A stretch of DNA of 64,000 bases from Dehalococcoidia bacterium (GTDB lineage Bacteria; Chloroflexota; Dehalococcoidia; Tepidiformales; Tepidiformaceae), in contig JADZEI010000021.1 of the NCBI GenBank assembly GCA_020850615.1, positions 124,001 to 188,000 of the forward strand, given 5' to 3'. Below, piece after piece: positions 49,194 through 58,985 of this stretch (its first letter is position 1; the number at the start of each line of letters is the position of its first letter). The notes under the pieces are model-generated. The model had not been told where the DNA came from, ran no database searches, and was given only the letters and a program-made list of their open reading frames with translations. The position numbers and the translations under genes were made by a program.

Positions 49194-51717
49194 CGTCTGG
49201 GTCGGGATCGAACGGGAGATCGTCATAGTCAGGGCCGGGGCGCTCGGCAACGGCGACCGCGGCGGCGGCGGATTGGATGACCCGGCGGGACTCGCCGTCC
49301 TCGCGGGGGCCGACGATGCCGTCCTCCTCGAGGATCTCGACCACCTTGAGCGCCTTCACGTAGCCGATGCGGAGGCGCCGCTGGAAGAGCGAGGGGGAGA
49401 CGCGGGTGTGCTCGCGGGCGAGCTCGCGGGCTTTCTGGACGATGGGGTCCTCGCGCTCGATGTCGATCTGGATGTCGCCCCCGTTCTGCTCGATGAGCGC
49501 CTGTTCGAGGAGCTCGTCGTGGCGTTCGGGCGCCAGCTCGCTGAACCGGTCGTCCGTCCAGAACTCGACGAGGCGCTCGACCTCGGCGTCGGAGAGGTAG
49601 ACGCCCTGGATGCGGATCGGCTTCGAGGCGTCGGTCGGCATGTAGAGCATGTCGCCGCGGCCGAGCAGCTTCTCGGCGCCGCCCATGTCGAGGATCGTGC
49701 GCGAGTCGGTCATCGAGGTCACGGCGAAGGCGATGCGCGTGGGGAAGTTCGCCTTGATCAGGCCCGTGATGACGTCGACCGACGGCCGCTGGGTGGCGAC
49801 GACGAGGTGGATGCCGGTGGCGCGGGCAAGCTGTGCGAGGCGGCAGATCAGCTTCTCGACTTCGAATGGCGCCGCCATCATCAGGTCGGCGAGCTCGTCG
49901 ATGATGATGACCCAGTAGGGCAGCTTCGTCACCACGCGCGGGTGGCGGTTGTAGGACTCGATGTTGCGGACCGCCATGGCCGCGAACTTCTTGTAGCGCG
50001 CCTCCATCTCCGAGACGACCGCCTGGAGCGTGCCCACGACCTTGTCCATGTCGACGATGACTTCGCTGAAGGCGAGGTGGGGGATGTGGCTGTAGGGCGT
50101 GAGCTCCACGCGCTTGGGGTCGACCATCACGAAGCGGACGTCGTTCGGGCTCGCGTTCATCATGATCCCGGCGATGATCGCGTTCATGCAGACGCTCTTG
50201 CCGGAGCCGGTGGCGCCCGCGATGAGCAGGTGCGGCATCCGCGCGAGGTCCGCGACCACCGGCACGCCGGAGACGCCCTTGCCCAGGGCGACGGCGAGCT
50301 TGCTCTTGCGGGCGAGGTCCTGGAACTCCTTCGTCTCCATCACGCCGCGCATGGTGACGACGGTCGCGCTGTCGTTCGGGACTTCGATGCCGACGATGGC
50401 GCGGCCCGGCACCGGCGCTTCGATGCGGAGGCTCGGCGCGGCGAGCGCGAGCGCGAGGTCGTTCTGGAGCGCAGTGATCTTGTTCACCCGGACGCGCGTG
50501 CGGCCCTGCTCGACGCGCTCCGTGCGCGGGCGCCCGTCCGGGCCGAGCAGCGTCTTGCCGGTCTCGTCCTTGAGCGGAAGGTCCTTGTAGCGCACTTCCC
50601 AGCCCGGCTCGACGCCGAACTGGGTCACCGTCGGCCCTTCGTTCACCTCGACGACGGTCGCGTCCACGCCGAAGCTCGCGAGCGTGTCGACGATGAGCTG
50701 GGCGCGGGCGGCGTTGTCGTGCTTGCGGCTCTGGCTCACCTGGGGCGGGTTCAGCAGCTCCATTGCCGGGAGTTGCCAGCCGAAGCCCGGGCTCGCCATG
50801 GGCATCTCGAGCTGTTGCGGCTCGTCCGGCTCGTCCTCCACGCCGTCGACGATGGGGAGGTCTGCGGCGGCATCCAGCGGCGGCGCGGCCATCGTCTCGT
50901 CGAATTCGCTCGGCTCTTCGTGCACGGATTCGGGGTCGAAGTGGGCCGCGGCGCCGGCACCCACCACCGACACGGGCGAGGCCGGGTCGATCGACGGACG
51001 GTAGACCGCGGGCGCGGTTTCGAACGAGGGCGCTGGCCGGCGGTCGAGCTCGACGCCGTTGCCGATGACGATGCGCTCCTCGGCGGGCTCGCGGCCCGGG
51101 TGCTTGAAGATGTAGCGGACGAAGGCGGCGACACCACGCGCGAACCGGTGGGGGTATTCGCGCTCCCAGGCGGTGCGGAGCCAGGCCGGGAAGTTGCGCG
51201 CGAACCAGGCGGTGGCGTGCGGCGCCAGCAGCGCGAGCGCGATGAGCAGCAGGCTGAGCCAGGCGAGGATGCCGATTGGCCCGTGGACCAGCCCGCGGCC
51301 AACATCGCCGCCGAGCGAGACCTCGCGGAAGCTGACGTTGCCGAGCGTCCAGTCGGCTTTGTTCAGGCCGAGCGCGCCCCAGAAGAAGAGCCCGAACGCG
51401 ACGATGCCAGCTGCCCGGCGGGCGAACAGGGGCGCATCCTCGTAGGCCCGGCGCGAGATCGCCCAGCCGCCGACGACCGAGAGCGCGGCGATGATGAACA
51501 GCCCGAGGCCGGTCGTCTCGACGATCCAGTCGCGCGTGCGGGTGAACACCTCGCCCATGTCGACGAGGAAGGGCAGGGAGACGAGCACCGCGCCCACGAT
51601 GACCAGCCCGATGATTTCGGGCTGGTAGATGTTCTTCCGCGTGAAAAACGGCTTGCCCTTGCGCTTCGAACGGGGCGCGCGGGTAGCGCGGGGTTTTGCA
51701 CGTGTGCGTGCCGTCAT
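49183..51717 (-). CDS. ftsK: DNA translocase FtsK/SpoIIIE
   Basis: Hexameric ATPase that pumps chromosomal DNA through the division septum. 844 residues. Four or five N-terminal membrane helices (within about 35-180), a modest linker, then the motor with Walker A GATGSGKS near residue 500, Walker B VIIIDELADLM, and a C-terminal gamma winged helix (SPSLFQRRLRIGYVKALKVVEIL) that reads KOPS-like sites. Basic N-terminus. The acidic end DPDPDDDA is unusual. ATG 51717 follows GGAG. Confidence 0.95.
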   Translation of the reverse strand: MTARTRAKPRATRAPRSKRKGKPFFTRKNIYQPEIIGLVIVGAVLVSLPFLVDMGEVFTRTRDWIVETTGLGLFIIAALSVVGGWAISRRAYEDAPLFARRAAGIVAFGLFFWGALGLNKADWTLGNVSFREVSLGGDVGRGLVHGPIGILAWLSLLLIALALLAPHATAWFARNFPAWLRTAWEREYPHRFARGVAAFVRYIFKHPGREPAEERIVIGNGVELDRRPAPSFETAPAVYRPSIDPASPVSVVGAGAAAHFDPESVHEEPSEFDETMAAPPLDAAADLPIVDGVEDEPDEPQQLEMPMASPGFGWQLPAMELLNPPQVSQSRKHDNAARAQLIVDTLASFGVDATVVEVNEGPTVTQFGVEPGWEVRYKDLPLKDETGKTLLGPDGRPRTERVEQGRTRVRVNKITALQNDLALALAAPSLRIEAPVPGRAIVGIEVPNDSATVVTMRGVMETKEFQDLARKSKLAVALGKGVSGVPVVADLARMPHLLIAGATGSGKSVCMNAIIAGIMMNASPNDVRFVMVDPKRVELTPYSHIPHLAFSEVIVDMDKVVGTLQAVVSEMEARYKKFAAMAVRNIESYNRHPRVVTKLPYWVIIIDELADLMMAAPFEVEKLICRLAQLARATGIHLVVATQRPSVDVITGLIKANFPTRIAFAVTSMTDSRTILDMGGAEKLLGRGDMLYMPTDASKPIRIQGVYLSDAEVERLVEFWTDDRFSELAPERHDELLEQALIEQNGGDIQIDIEREDPIVQKARELAREHTRVSPSLFQRRLRIGYVKALKVVEILEEDGIVGPREDGESRRVIQSAAAAVAVAERPGPDYDDLPFDPDPDDDA

Positions 51718-51788
51718 GGCGCACCACTCCTCATGTGCGCCTCACCCCGCTGGACGCGCACTTCCGCTGGGACCGGGTGTGTGCTCAG

Positions 51789-53447
51789 CTAGACCTCGAC
51801 TGTCACGGTGAGCACCATTGGCCTTCGCCGGGTCTCATCATAGAGGAACTTCGCGAGAGCGTCCCTGATCCTGGCATTGATGTCGCCGAACTCCGCGTAG
51901 TGGTCCGCGCCGGCGAGCGAATTCGCGACCACATCCTTGCCCCGGTCGAGGATGCCGCTGAAGTCGTCCTCCACGTCCGCGAAGCCGCGGGTGAGGATTT
52001 CGCACGGCCGGTCCAGGCGCCCGGTCTGGCGGTCGACCGAGACGATCACGACGACGACGCCGTCGGTCGAGAGGTGGGCGCGGTCACGGAGGATCTGCTG
52101 GTCCACGTCGCCGATGCCGAGGCCATCGACGTAGACGTAGCTGGCGGAGACGCGGCCGGCGCGGCGGGCCTCCTCCTCGTCGATCTCGAGCACGTCGCCG
52201 TCCGTGAGCACGAAGGCGTTGCCCTTCGGCACCCCGACCGACTCGGCGAGCCGGGCGTGGACGACGAGGTGGCGGTACTCGCCGTGCACCGGGACGAAGT
52301 ACTCCGGCTGGAGCACGCCCTGGAGGATCTTGAGCTCCTCGCGGCTGGCGTGGCCGCGCACGTGGATGTTCGCGACGCGGTTGTAGAGCACCTCCGCGCC
52401 GAGCCGGAAGAGGTTGTCCACGTTGCGGTAGACGGCCTGCTCGTTCCCCGGGATGGGCGAGGCCGAGAGGACGACCGTGTCGCCTTCCTGGATGGTGATG
52501 TGGCGGTGGTCGCCGTTGGCCATGCGGGTGAGGGCGCTCGTCGGCTCGCCCTGGCTGCCCGTCGTTATGACGACCAGCTTGCTCGAGGGCGTGTTGCGCA
52601 TCTCTTCGACGCCCACGATCACGCCATCGGGCGCGTTCAGGTAGCCGAGCTGCCGCGCCATCGCGACGTTGTCGATCATCGAGCGGCCGGTCACGAACAC
52701 CTTGCGCCCACAGAACGCGGCCGCGTCGACCACCTGCTGGACGCGCGAGATGAGCGACGCGAAGGTGGCCACGATCATGCGGCCGTTCGCGTTCACCATG
52801 ATGTTGCGCAGGGCCTCGCCGACGAGCTGCTCGCTCGGCGTGTAGCCCTCCTGCTCGGCGTACGTCGAATCGGCGAGGAGGAGCAGGCAGCCCTCCGCGC
52901 CCACCTGGGCCAGGCGGATGAGGTCCGTGTGCTGGTCCATCACGGGCGTGTGGTCCAGCTTGAAGTCGCCGGTGTGGACGATCGGCCCGAGCGGCGTCCG
53001 GATGATCAGCCCGCAGGCGTCGGGAATGCTGTGGGCGACCGGGAAGAACTCGACTTCGAAGACGCCCGCCTGGACCAGCTCGCCCGGCGGCACCACGTGG
53101 AGCTCGGATTCGTTCAGGAGGCGGTGCTCGTTCAGCTTCACGCGGATGAGGCCATCCGTGAGGCGGCTGGAGTAGACCGGGCACTTGAATTCGCGCAGGA
53201 AGTACGGGAGCGCGCCCACGTGGTCTTCGTGGCCGTGGGTCAGGAAGACGGCGCGCAGCTTGGCCGCGTTCTCGCGGAGGTAGGTGAAGTCGGGGATGAC
53301 GAGGTCGACGCCGAGCATCTCCTCTTCGGGGAACATCAGGCCGACGTCGACGACGATGAGGTCATCGCCGTACTCGATGATCATCATGTTGCGGCCGATT
53401 TCGCCGAGGCCGCCGATAGGGATCACGCGCAGGGGTGTGTTGGGCAT
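51789..53447 (-). CDS. rnj: Ribonuclease J
   Basis: Metallo-beta-lactamase/beta-CASP RNase with endo- and 5'-3' exonuclease activity in mRNA decay and rRNA maturation. 552 residues. Start RVIPIGGLGEIGRNMM, metal motif H71-G-H-E-D-H76, beta-CASP segments (GSQGEP, SASPIPGNE, HVRGHASREEL) and a C-terminal domain. ATG 53447 is 5 nt after AAAGGAG; an upstream in-frame start at 53465 is less likely. Follows the DNA glycosylase gene by 14 nt. Confidence 0.95.
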   Translation of the reverse strand: MPNTPLRVIPIGGLGEIGRNMMIIEYGDDLIVVDVGLMFPEEEMLGVDLVIPDFTYLRENAAKLRAVFLTHGHEDHVGALPYFLREFKCPVYSSRLTDGLIRVKLNEHRLLNESELHVVPPGELVQAGVFEVEFFPVAHSIPDACGLIIRTPLGPIVHTGDFKLDHTPVMDQHTDLIRLAQVGAEGCLLLLADSTYAEQEGYTPSEQLVGEALRNIMVNANGRMIVATFASLISRVQQVVDAAAFCGRKVFVTGRSMIDNVAMARQLGYLNAPDGVIVGVEEMRNTPSSKLVVITTGSQGEPTSALTRMANGDHRHITIQEGDTVVLSASPIPGNEQAVYRNVDNLFRLGAEVLYNRVANIHVRGHASREELKILQGVLQPEYFVPVHGEYRHLVVHARLAESVGVPKGNAFVLTDGDVLEIDEEEARRAGRVSASYVYVDGLGIGDVDQQILRDRAHLSTDGVVVVIVSVDRQTGRLDRPCEILTRGFADVEDDFSGILDRGKDVVANSLAGADHYAEFGDINARIRDALAKFLYDETRRRPMVLTVTVEV

Positions 53448-53461
53448 AGAGCTCCTTTGTC

Positions 53462-54403
53462 TCAATCGAACAGACGGATTTGCGGTTGGGTTATCGGTTC
53501 AGGTATCCGGGAAGGTGTCGGTCCCGGCGCCGTCGATTCCTCGGTAGGGGCGGGCGGAGGTGCCGCCGGCTCAGCAGCGGCTCCCGCGTCCCGCGGCGGA
53601 GACGCGACCGCCTCCGCAGGCATCGCTCCCCTCTCCTGCCGGAGAGGGGCCGTGGGTGAGGGCTCCACCGCGACGGCCAGCTCCTCCATTGGCGGCTCGC
53701 CGTCGAAATCCGCGCCGCCGTCCTCGTACTCCCAGGGCTCGTCGTCGGGTATCGGCGGCGGTGGCGGCGCAGCCGGCCGTGCGGCCACGATGGGGGCGGC
53801 GGGCGGCGGCGCGAGGCCCGGCATCACGGGCGCACCGGCGGCCCGCCGCGCGCGCTGGAGGATGCCCGGCAGCTTGCGGAAGTCCTCGATGATGACCTGG
53901 CGAAGCCCGCCCTGGTGGAGCGCCGCCGCAGGATGGTACATCGGTACGTAGAAGCGGCCGGCCACTTCCTTTACCGTGCCATGAATTCGGGAAATGGTCT
54001 GCTTGGGGAAGTAGCGCGCCATCGAATAGCGGCCCAGCGTGACGATGACCAGCGGGTCGATCAGGTCGATCTGCTCGTCCAGGTAGTCCCTGCAGGCTTC
54101 GATTTCGTCCGGGAGCGGGTCGCGGTTGTTCGGCGGGCGGCACTTGAGCACGTTGCAGATGTAGGCGGAGCTGCGGTCCAGCCCCGCGTGCCCGAGGAGC
54201 TCGTCGAGGAACTGCCCGGCCGCACCGACGAACGGGCGGCCCTGCTTGTCCTCGTTCGCGCCGGGCGCTTCGCCGATGAACATGACCTCAGCGTTGATGT
54301 TGCCTTCGCCCGGGACCGAACAGGTGCGCGTCGCTGCGAGCGGGCACCGTTCGCAGCCGCGGACCTCTGCGTAGAGGCGCTCGAAGCGCTCCGGGCGGTT
54401 CAC
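53462..54403 (-). CDS. Uracil-DNA glycosylase family 4 (Fe-S) with long C-terminal tail
   Basis: Removes uracil from DNA. 313 residues. The catalytic domain occupies about the first 195: [17 protein letters not shown] and the C-terminal motif [10 protein letters not shown]. Fe-S ligands C17, C20, C88 and C104 have the spacing known in the Archaeoglobus enzyme. About 110 residues of Pro/Ala/Glu-rich, probably disordered tail follow and end QIRLFD, a short motif resembling beta-clamp-binding peptides (QxxLF). GTG 54403 overlaps the upstream stop by 4 nt. Confidence 0.92.
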   Translation of the reverse strand: MNRPERFERLYAEVRGCERCPLAATRTCSVPGEGNINAEVMFIGEAPGANEDKQGRPFVGAAGQFLDELLGHAGLDRSSAYICNVLKCRPPNNRDPLPDEIEACRDYLDEQIDLIDPLVIVTLGRYSMARYFPKQTISRIHGTVKEVAGRFYVPMYHPAAALHQGGLRQVIIEDFRKLPGILQRARRAAGAPVMPGLAPPPAAPIVAARPAAPPPPPIPDDEPWEYEDGGADFDGEPPMEELAVAVEPSPTAPLRQERGAMPAEAVASPPRDAGAAAEPAAPPPAPTEESTAPGPTPSRIPEPITQPQIRLFD

Positions 54404-55212
54404 GCCGCCTCCGAGGGGCGCGGCGCGAGCGCCGGCCGGGCCCGGAGCATGCGCGTCGCGGTCACGAACATCTGCACGCCGACGACGACCGCCACGAGCG
54501 CGAAGATGCGCTGGAGCACGCCCGCATCGAGCTGGGCGGCGAGCGCCGCGCCGGCGATGCCCGCGGGCACGGCCGCGGGGACAATCAGCTTCGCCGCGGA
54601 GGCATCGAGCGACCCGTGCCGCGCGTGCGTGAGCGCGCCGACGAGCGCGGCGGCGACGATCGTGCAGAGCGATGCCCCCTGGGCCGCGTGCTGGTCGACG
54701 CCGAGGAGGAGGACCATCGCGGGGACGAAGATTGCGCCCCCACCGACGCCGAGCGACCCCGATAGCAGCCCACCCGCGAGGCCGATCGCCGCGCCGAGCG
54801 CCGCTTCGCGCAGGCCGGAGACGTCGAACACGGGGTCGACATCGCGGAAGAGCAGCAGGCGCACGCCGACGAGGAAGACGAAGAGGCCGAAGAGCTGCCT
54901 GAGGCGCGTGCCCGGGACGAGCTGGACCAGCCGCGCGCCCGCATACGCCCCCGCGAGCGACGCCGGCAGGAGCACCGCGACCAGCGCCCAGTCGATTCCC
55001 TCGCCGACGGCGTAGACGAAGGCGCTCGCGGCGGCGGCGAAGATGATGACGACGAGCGAGGTGCCGTGCGCGGTGTGCTGGCGCATGCGCAGGACGCCGG
55101 TCATGAGCGGGACCATGACGGCGCCGCCGCCCACGCCCGTGAGCCCGCTGAACAGGCCGCCACCGAGGCCCGTAGCGAGGACGGCCCAGGGACGGCGGGC
55201 GGGGTCGCTCAC
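54400..55212 (-). CDS. TauE/SafE-type membrane permease (copy 2)
   Basis: 270 residues, about eight helices. Both halves carry the GGG loops (GLTGVGGGAVMVP, SLGVGGGAIFVP). Paralogous to the gene at 46513-47343 but with its own ending ([13 protein letters not shown]). Overlaps tatC and the glycosylase gene by 4 nt each, so it is tightly embedded in the operon. Substrate unknown. Confidence 0.88.
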   Translation of the reverse strand: MSDPARRPWAVLATGLGGGLFSGLTGVGGGAVMVPLMTGVLRMRQHTAHGTSLVVIIFAAAASAFVYAVGEGIDWALVAVLLPASLAGAYAGARLVQLVPGTRLRQLFGLFVFLVGVRLLLFRDVDPVFDVSGLREAALGAAIGLAGGLLSGSLGVGGGAIFVPAMVLLLGVDQHAAQGASLCTIVAAALVGALTHARHGSLDASAAKLIVPAAVPAGIAGAALAAQLDAGVLQRIFALVAVVVGVQMFVTATRMLRARPALAPRPSEAA

Positions 55213-55997
55213 ACCGCGGCCTCACGCGGCCGGCGGGGCTGGACCGCCCACGCGAAGAGGATGCCCACAAAGTAGAGGAAGAAGAGCGGCCCCATGACGA
55301 GCGCCATGTTCACCGGGTCCGGCGTGGGGGTCACGACGGCGGCGATGACCGCGATGATGATGATCGAGTAGCGCCAGAAGCCGAGCATGCGTTTCGCCCG
55401 GACGAGCCCGAGCTTCGCCATGATCGCCATCACGACCGGGAGCTCGAACGCAAGGCCGATGCCAACGATGAGCCGTGTGACGAAGCCGACGTACTGCATG
55501 ATGCCGATTTCGTCTTCGATCTTGTCGTCGCCAAGGCTGAGCAGGAACGTCAGGGAGTTGGGGAGGACGATCCAGTAGGCGAAGGCCATGCCGCCGAGGA
55601 GGAAGGCGATGGTGGCGAAGAGGCCCGGGAAGAGGATCCTCTTCTCCTTCGACGTGAGCCCGGGCGTGACGAAGGCCAGCAGCTGGTAGACGACCATCGG
55701 CGAAGCGAGGACGAGGCCGCCATAGAACGCGATCCGCATGAGCGCTGAGATGCGGTCGAACGGCGAGAAGCTGTTGAGCTGGAACGAGTCATCGTGTTCG
55801 CGGGCTGGCGCGAGCAGCCAGCCGAGGATCGTCTCCCAGAAGATGCCGCAGATGAGCATGCCGAGGACGACCGCGATGCCCGCCCACATGACGCGGTCCC
55901 GGAGCTCCTTCAGGTGCTCCAGGAGGGTCATCTCGCCCGGGTGCTGCGGCTCCACGGGCTGGAGGTGGGGTGGCTGCGGCTGCTGTGCGGCGCTCAT
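55209..55997 (-). CDS. tatC: Sec-independent translocase TatC
   Basis: 262 residues, six membrane helices. The family signatures are HLKELRDRVM at the N-terminus and LNSFSPFDRI, PGLTSKEKR and FELPVVMAIMAKLGLV further on. It is the receptor for twin-arginine signals and so serves the three Tat lipoproteins encoded in this window. A Pro/Gln-rich N-terminal stretch of about 22 residues precedes the domain. Starts 3 nt after tatB. Confidence 0.95.
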   Translation of the reverse strand: MSAAQQPQPPHLQPVEPQHPGEMTLLEHLKELRDRVMWAGIAVVLGMLICGIFWETILGWLLAPAREHDDSFQLNSFSPFDRISALMRIAFYGGLVLASPMVVYQLLAFVTPGLTSKEKRILFPGLFATIAFLLGGMAFAYWIVLPNSLTFLLSLGDDKIEDEIGIMQYVGFVTRLIVGIGLAFELPVVMAIMAKLGLVRAKRMLGFWRYSIIIIAVIAAVVTPTPDPVNMALVMGPLFFLYFVGILFAWAVQPRRPREAAV

Positions 55998-56000
55998 GGG

Positions 56001-56450
56001 TTAGAACACCATCGGCGGGGCAGGCGGCTTCTGCTCGCCGGCCGGCGGCTCCGCCGGGGCAGCTGGCGCCGTGCCCTCGCCCGCGGCGGTCGCGGGGGGC
56101 GCCGCATCGGGCGTCGCCGCAGCGCCGTTGGCGGATGGGGTGTCGGGTGGGAGCAGGGGCGGCAGATCCACGGCTGTCGCGTCGCGCAGCTCCGCCTGGA
56201 GCTTGCGGTCCTCGTCGCGGAGGGCCTGGCGGGTGTCATCCACCTGGCCCTTCACGGTCTTGTACTGCTCCTCGATGTATGCGAACTCGTCGCTGAACTC
56301 GTTGCGGACGGCACGGGCGTACTGCTGCATCGTGCGGACGGCGCGGCCAATCTGGTACGCCATCCCCGGGAGCCGTTCGGGGCCGACAAAAACGAGCAAC
56401 AGAACCAGGACGAGAAAGATCTCCTGGTAACCTACGCCCAGGAACTCCAC
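56001..56450 (-). CDS. tatB: Sec-independent translocase TatB/TatA-family protein
   Basis: 149 residues. One short N-terminal helix (IFLVLVLLLVFVGPERLP, with the FVGPERLP hinge typical of TatB), an amphipathic helix (GRAVRTMQQYARAVRNEF), a longer charged region, and a Pro/Ala-rich disordered tail. FGPxRLP-type hinges favour TatB over TatA. No separate tatA is in the window. Confidence 0.9.
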   Translation of the reverse strand: MEFLGVGYQEIFLVLVLLLVFVGPERLPGMAYQIGRAVRTMQQYARAVRNEFSDEFAYIEEQYKTVKGQVDDTRQALRDEDRKLQAELRDATAVDLPPLLPPDTPSANGAAATPDAAPPATAAGEGTAPAAPAEPPAGEQKPPAPPMVF

Positions 56451-56498
56451 GCCGGCCTCCTCGTGCCCGAGGGCTGGCCGCTTTTCGGCGCCGCCAGC

Positions 56499-56759
56499 CT
56501 ATTTATCCTCGATGCCGTGATCCTTCAGGTAGTCTACGGCGTCCTGGACGGTGGCGATCTTTTCCGCGTCTTCGTCGCTGATTTCGAGCTCGACGCCATC
56601 GGCGGAGAACTCCTCTTCGAGCGACATGATCAACTCGACGAGGTCGAGCGAGTCGGCGTTCAGATCGTCGACGAAGGAGGCAGCGGGAAGGACTTCTTCC
56701 TCTTCGACACCAAGCTGTTCCACGACGATCGCGCGGACCCGTTCGAAGACAGTGGCCAC
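56499..56759 (-). CDS. acpP: Acyl carrier protein
   Basis: 86 residues, acidic. Phosphopantetheine site S37 in [14 protein letters not shown]. Carries growing acyl chains in type II fatty-acid synthesis. Slightly longer than the usual 77-80 residues, with an ending [12 protein letters not shown]. It is 4 nt after nusB, an unusual separation from fabG. Confidence 0.96.
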   Translation of the reverse strand: MATVFERVRAIVVEQLGVEEEEVLPAASFVDDLNADSLDLVELIMSLEEEFSADGVELEISDEDAEKIATVQDAVDYLKDHGIEDK

Positions 56760-56763
56760 GTTG

Positions 56764-57258
56764 TTAGTTCTCCTGATCCGTTGTTGATGTGGGGTGTCCC
56801 GCCGGTGGCGGGGGCCCGCCCGCGCGGGCGGCGAGGATGCGAGCGCTTACGGTGCGCAGCACTCCATTAACGAACGCGGGGGAGGATTCTCCTCCATATC
56901 GGTGCGCCAGCTCCACGGCCTCGTTGATGACGGCCGCTACCGGGGCCGAAGTATCGGAAAGCAGTTCCCATATTGCAAGCCGCAGAATGTTCCGGTCAAC
57001 GACGGCGAGGGAGTCGACCGGGTATTGGGGTGCGGCTTCGGCGATGAAGCGGTCCAGCTCCTCCCGGCGGCGAAGGACGCCGCGCAGCACGCCGCGCCCG
57101 AAGCCGCTCGGCCCCTGGGCGGCGAGCTCCGGGTCCTCCCCGGCCACGTCCTGGACGCGGCGGTTGTAGGCGTGCTCGGGATCGTGGTCGGAGGTTTCGC
57201 TTTCGTAGAGCGCTTCGATGACGAGATGCCGGGCCCGGCGGAGGACATTGTCGCTCAT
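56764..57258 (-). CDS. nusB: Transcription antitermination protein NusB
   Basis: 164 residues, all-helical NusB fold: [15 protein letters not shown] at the N-terminus, [13 protein letters not shown] and [24 protein letters not shown] near the C-terminus. Binds boxA RNA with NusE for rRNA transcription. ATG 57258 overlaps the fabG stop by 4 nt. Insertion of nusB between fabG and acpP is not a common order. Confidence 0.94.
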   Translation of the reverse strand: MSDNVLRRARHLVIEALYESETSDHDPEHAYNRRVQDVAGEDPELAAQGPSGFGRGVLRGVLRRREELDRFIAEAAPQYPVDSLAVVDRNILRLAIWELLSDTSAPVAAVINEAVELAHRYGGESSPAFVNGVLRTVSARILAARAGGPPPPAGHPTSTTDQEN

Positions 57259-58013
57259 GCCATCACGAGGCCGCCATCGACCTGGATGCACTGCCCGGTG
57301 ATGTAGGCCGCGCCTTCGCCCGCCAGGAACGCCACCAGCGGCGCCACTTCCTCCGGTTCGGCGACCCGGCCGAGCGGCACCGCCTGCATGACGGCGGCGA
57401 CCTGCTGCTCGGTCATGGCGGAGGTGATGTCGGTCTTGATGAAGCCCGGGGCGACGGCGTTGCAGGTGATCCCGCGGGATGCCACTTCCTTCGCCACGGC
57501 GCGCGTGAAGCCGATGATGCCCGCCTTGGCAGCTGCGTAGTTCGCCTGCCCGGCGTTGCCCATCACGCCGACGACGCTGGTGATGTTGATGATCCGGCCG
57601 CCGCGGGCGCGCAGCATCGGCCGCATCGCCGCCTTCGTGACGAGGAACGTGCCGCGAAGGTTCGTCTGGTGCACCGCGTCCCAGTCGTCTTCGGACATGC
57701 GCATCAGCAGGCCGTCGCGGGTGATGCCGGCGTTGTTCACGAGGATGTCGAGCCCGCCGAAGGTGTCGACGGTCGTTTTCACGATGGCGGCCGCGGCATC
57801 GGGCTGAGAGACGTCGCCCTGGACAGCGAAAGCCTCGCCGCCCGCCGACTTGATCGCCTCCACCACCTCTTCGGCGGCGGCGGCGTTCGCCTGGTAATTC
57901 ACGGCGACGCGCGCGCCCTGGCCGGCGAGCTCGATGCAGATAGCGCGGCCGATCCCGCGCGAGCCGCCGGTGACCAGCGCGGCCTTGCCTTCCAGGTTTG
58001 CCACGGGCGCCAT
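57255..58013 (-). CDS. fabG: 3-oxoacyl-[ACP] reductase
   Basis: NADPH-dependent beta-ketoacyl-ACP reduction, 252 residues. TGGSRGIGRAI cofactor motif, NNAG, and intact SDR tetrad with QANYAAAKAG. C-terminal [15 protein letters not shown] is typical of FabG. Begins 1 nt after fabD. Serves as internal comparison for the degenerate SDR at 7.7 kb. Confidence 0.95.
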   Translation of the reverse strand: MAPVANLEGKAALVTGGSRGIGRAICIELAGQGARVAVNYQANAAAAEEVVEAIKSAGGEAFAVQGDVSQPDAAAAIVKTTVDTFGGLDILVNNAGITRDGLLMRMSEDDWDAVHQTNLRGTFLVTKAAMRPMLRARGGRIINITSVVGVMGNAGQANYAAAKAGIIGFTRAVAKEVASRGITCNAVAPGFIKTDITSAMTEQQVAAVMQAVPLGRVAEPEEVAPLVAFLAGEGAAYITGQCIQVDGGLVMA

Positions 58014-58014
58014 C

Positions 58015-58971
58015 CTACAGGTCGACGCGCACGGATGCGGCGTCGTTCACGTTGATGCAGTTCGATTTGCGCAGCATGCGCTTGATGATCGCCGTGAGCA
58101 CGCGGCCGGGGCCGAACTCGACAAACGTGGTCACGCCCTGCGCGCCCAGGTACTCGACGGTGTTGCTCCACTGCACCGGCCGCGAGACCTGGTCCACCAG
58201 CTCGTTCCGGACGGAGAGCTCGTCGGCGACGGGCGTGGCCGTGCAGTTGACCACCACGGGCACCAGCGGCGCCTCGACGGTCGCGGTCGCGATGTGCTGG
58301 ACCATGCCTTCGGCGGCGGGCTTCATGAGCGAGCTGTGGAAGGCGCCGCTGACGCTCAGCGGGATGACCTTCACGGCGCCGCGGGCCTTGGCGTAGTCGA
58401 GCGCGCGGACGACGGCTTCGCGGCGGCCGCCGATGACGACCTGGCCGGGCGCGTTCACGTTGCAGACCTCCGCGCCGGCTTCGCGGCAGACTTCCTCGCA
58501 GTCGGCAATGTCGAGCCCGAGAATGGCGGCCATGGTGCCGGGATTGCGGTCGCCGGCGGCCTGCATGAGCTCGCCGCGGGCGCGCAGAAGGGTGACCGCA
58601 CTTTCGAACGAGAGCGAACCGGCGGCGACCAGCGCGGTGTACTCGCCGAGCGAGTGGCCGGCGACATAGGCGGGCCGCCCGAGCAGGTTCGGCGAGATCT
58701 CGCTCGCGACCTTCAGGAGGGCGAGGCTCGTGACGGCGATGGCCGGCTGGGTGTTGCGGGTCTGCTGGAGGTCCTCTTCGGGGCCTTCGAAGCAGAGGCG
58801 GCTGAGCTTGAACCCGAGGATCTCGTCGGCGCGGTCGTAGAGCTCACGCGCCGAGTGGAACTGGTCGTAGAGGTCCTTGCCCATGCCGACGAACTGGGCG
58901 CCCTGCCCCGGGAAGACGAAGGCACGGTCCTTGTGGACGTGGTCGGTTAAGGCGAGGAACCGCCCGTGCAC
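58015..58971 (-). CDS. fabD: Malonyl-CoA:ACP transacylase
   Basis: 318 residues. FVFPGQGAQFVGMG at the N-terminus, nucleophile S107 in GHSLGE, and SGAFHSSLM with the catalytic His. GTG 58971 is the only start between rpmF and the PGQGAQ motif; it lacks a clear ribosome site and lies 14 nt after rpmF, so translational coupling is likely. No fabH or plsX is found between rpmF and fabD, unlike the common order. Confidence 0.94.
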   Translation of the reverse strand: MHGRFLALTDHVHKDRAFVFPGQGAQFVGMGKDLYDQFHSARELYDRADEILGFKLSRLCFEGPEEDLQQTRNTQPAIAVTSLALLKVASEISPNLLGRPAYVAGHSLGEYTALVAAGSLSFESAVTLLRARGELMQAAGDRNPGTMAAILGLDIADCEEVCREAGAEVCNVNAPGQVVIGGRREAVVRALDYAKARGAVKVIPLSVSGAFHSSLMKPAAEGMVQHIATATVEAPLVPVVVNCTATPVADELSVRNELVDQVSRPVQWSNTVEYLGAQGVTTFVEFGPGRVLTAIIKRMLRKSNCINVNDAASVRVDL

Positions 58972-58985
58972 GGCCGGCGAGGGGA

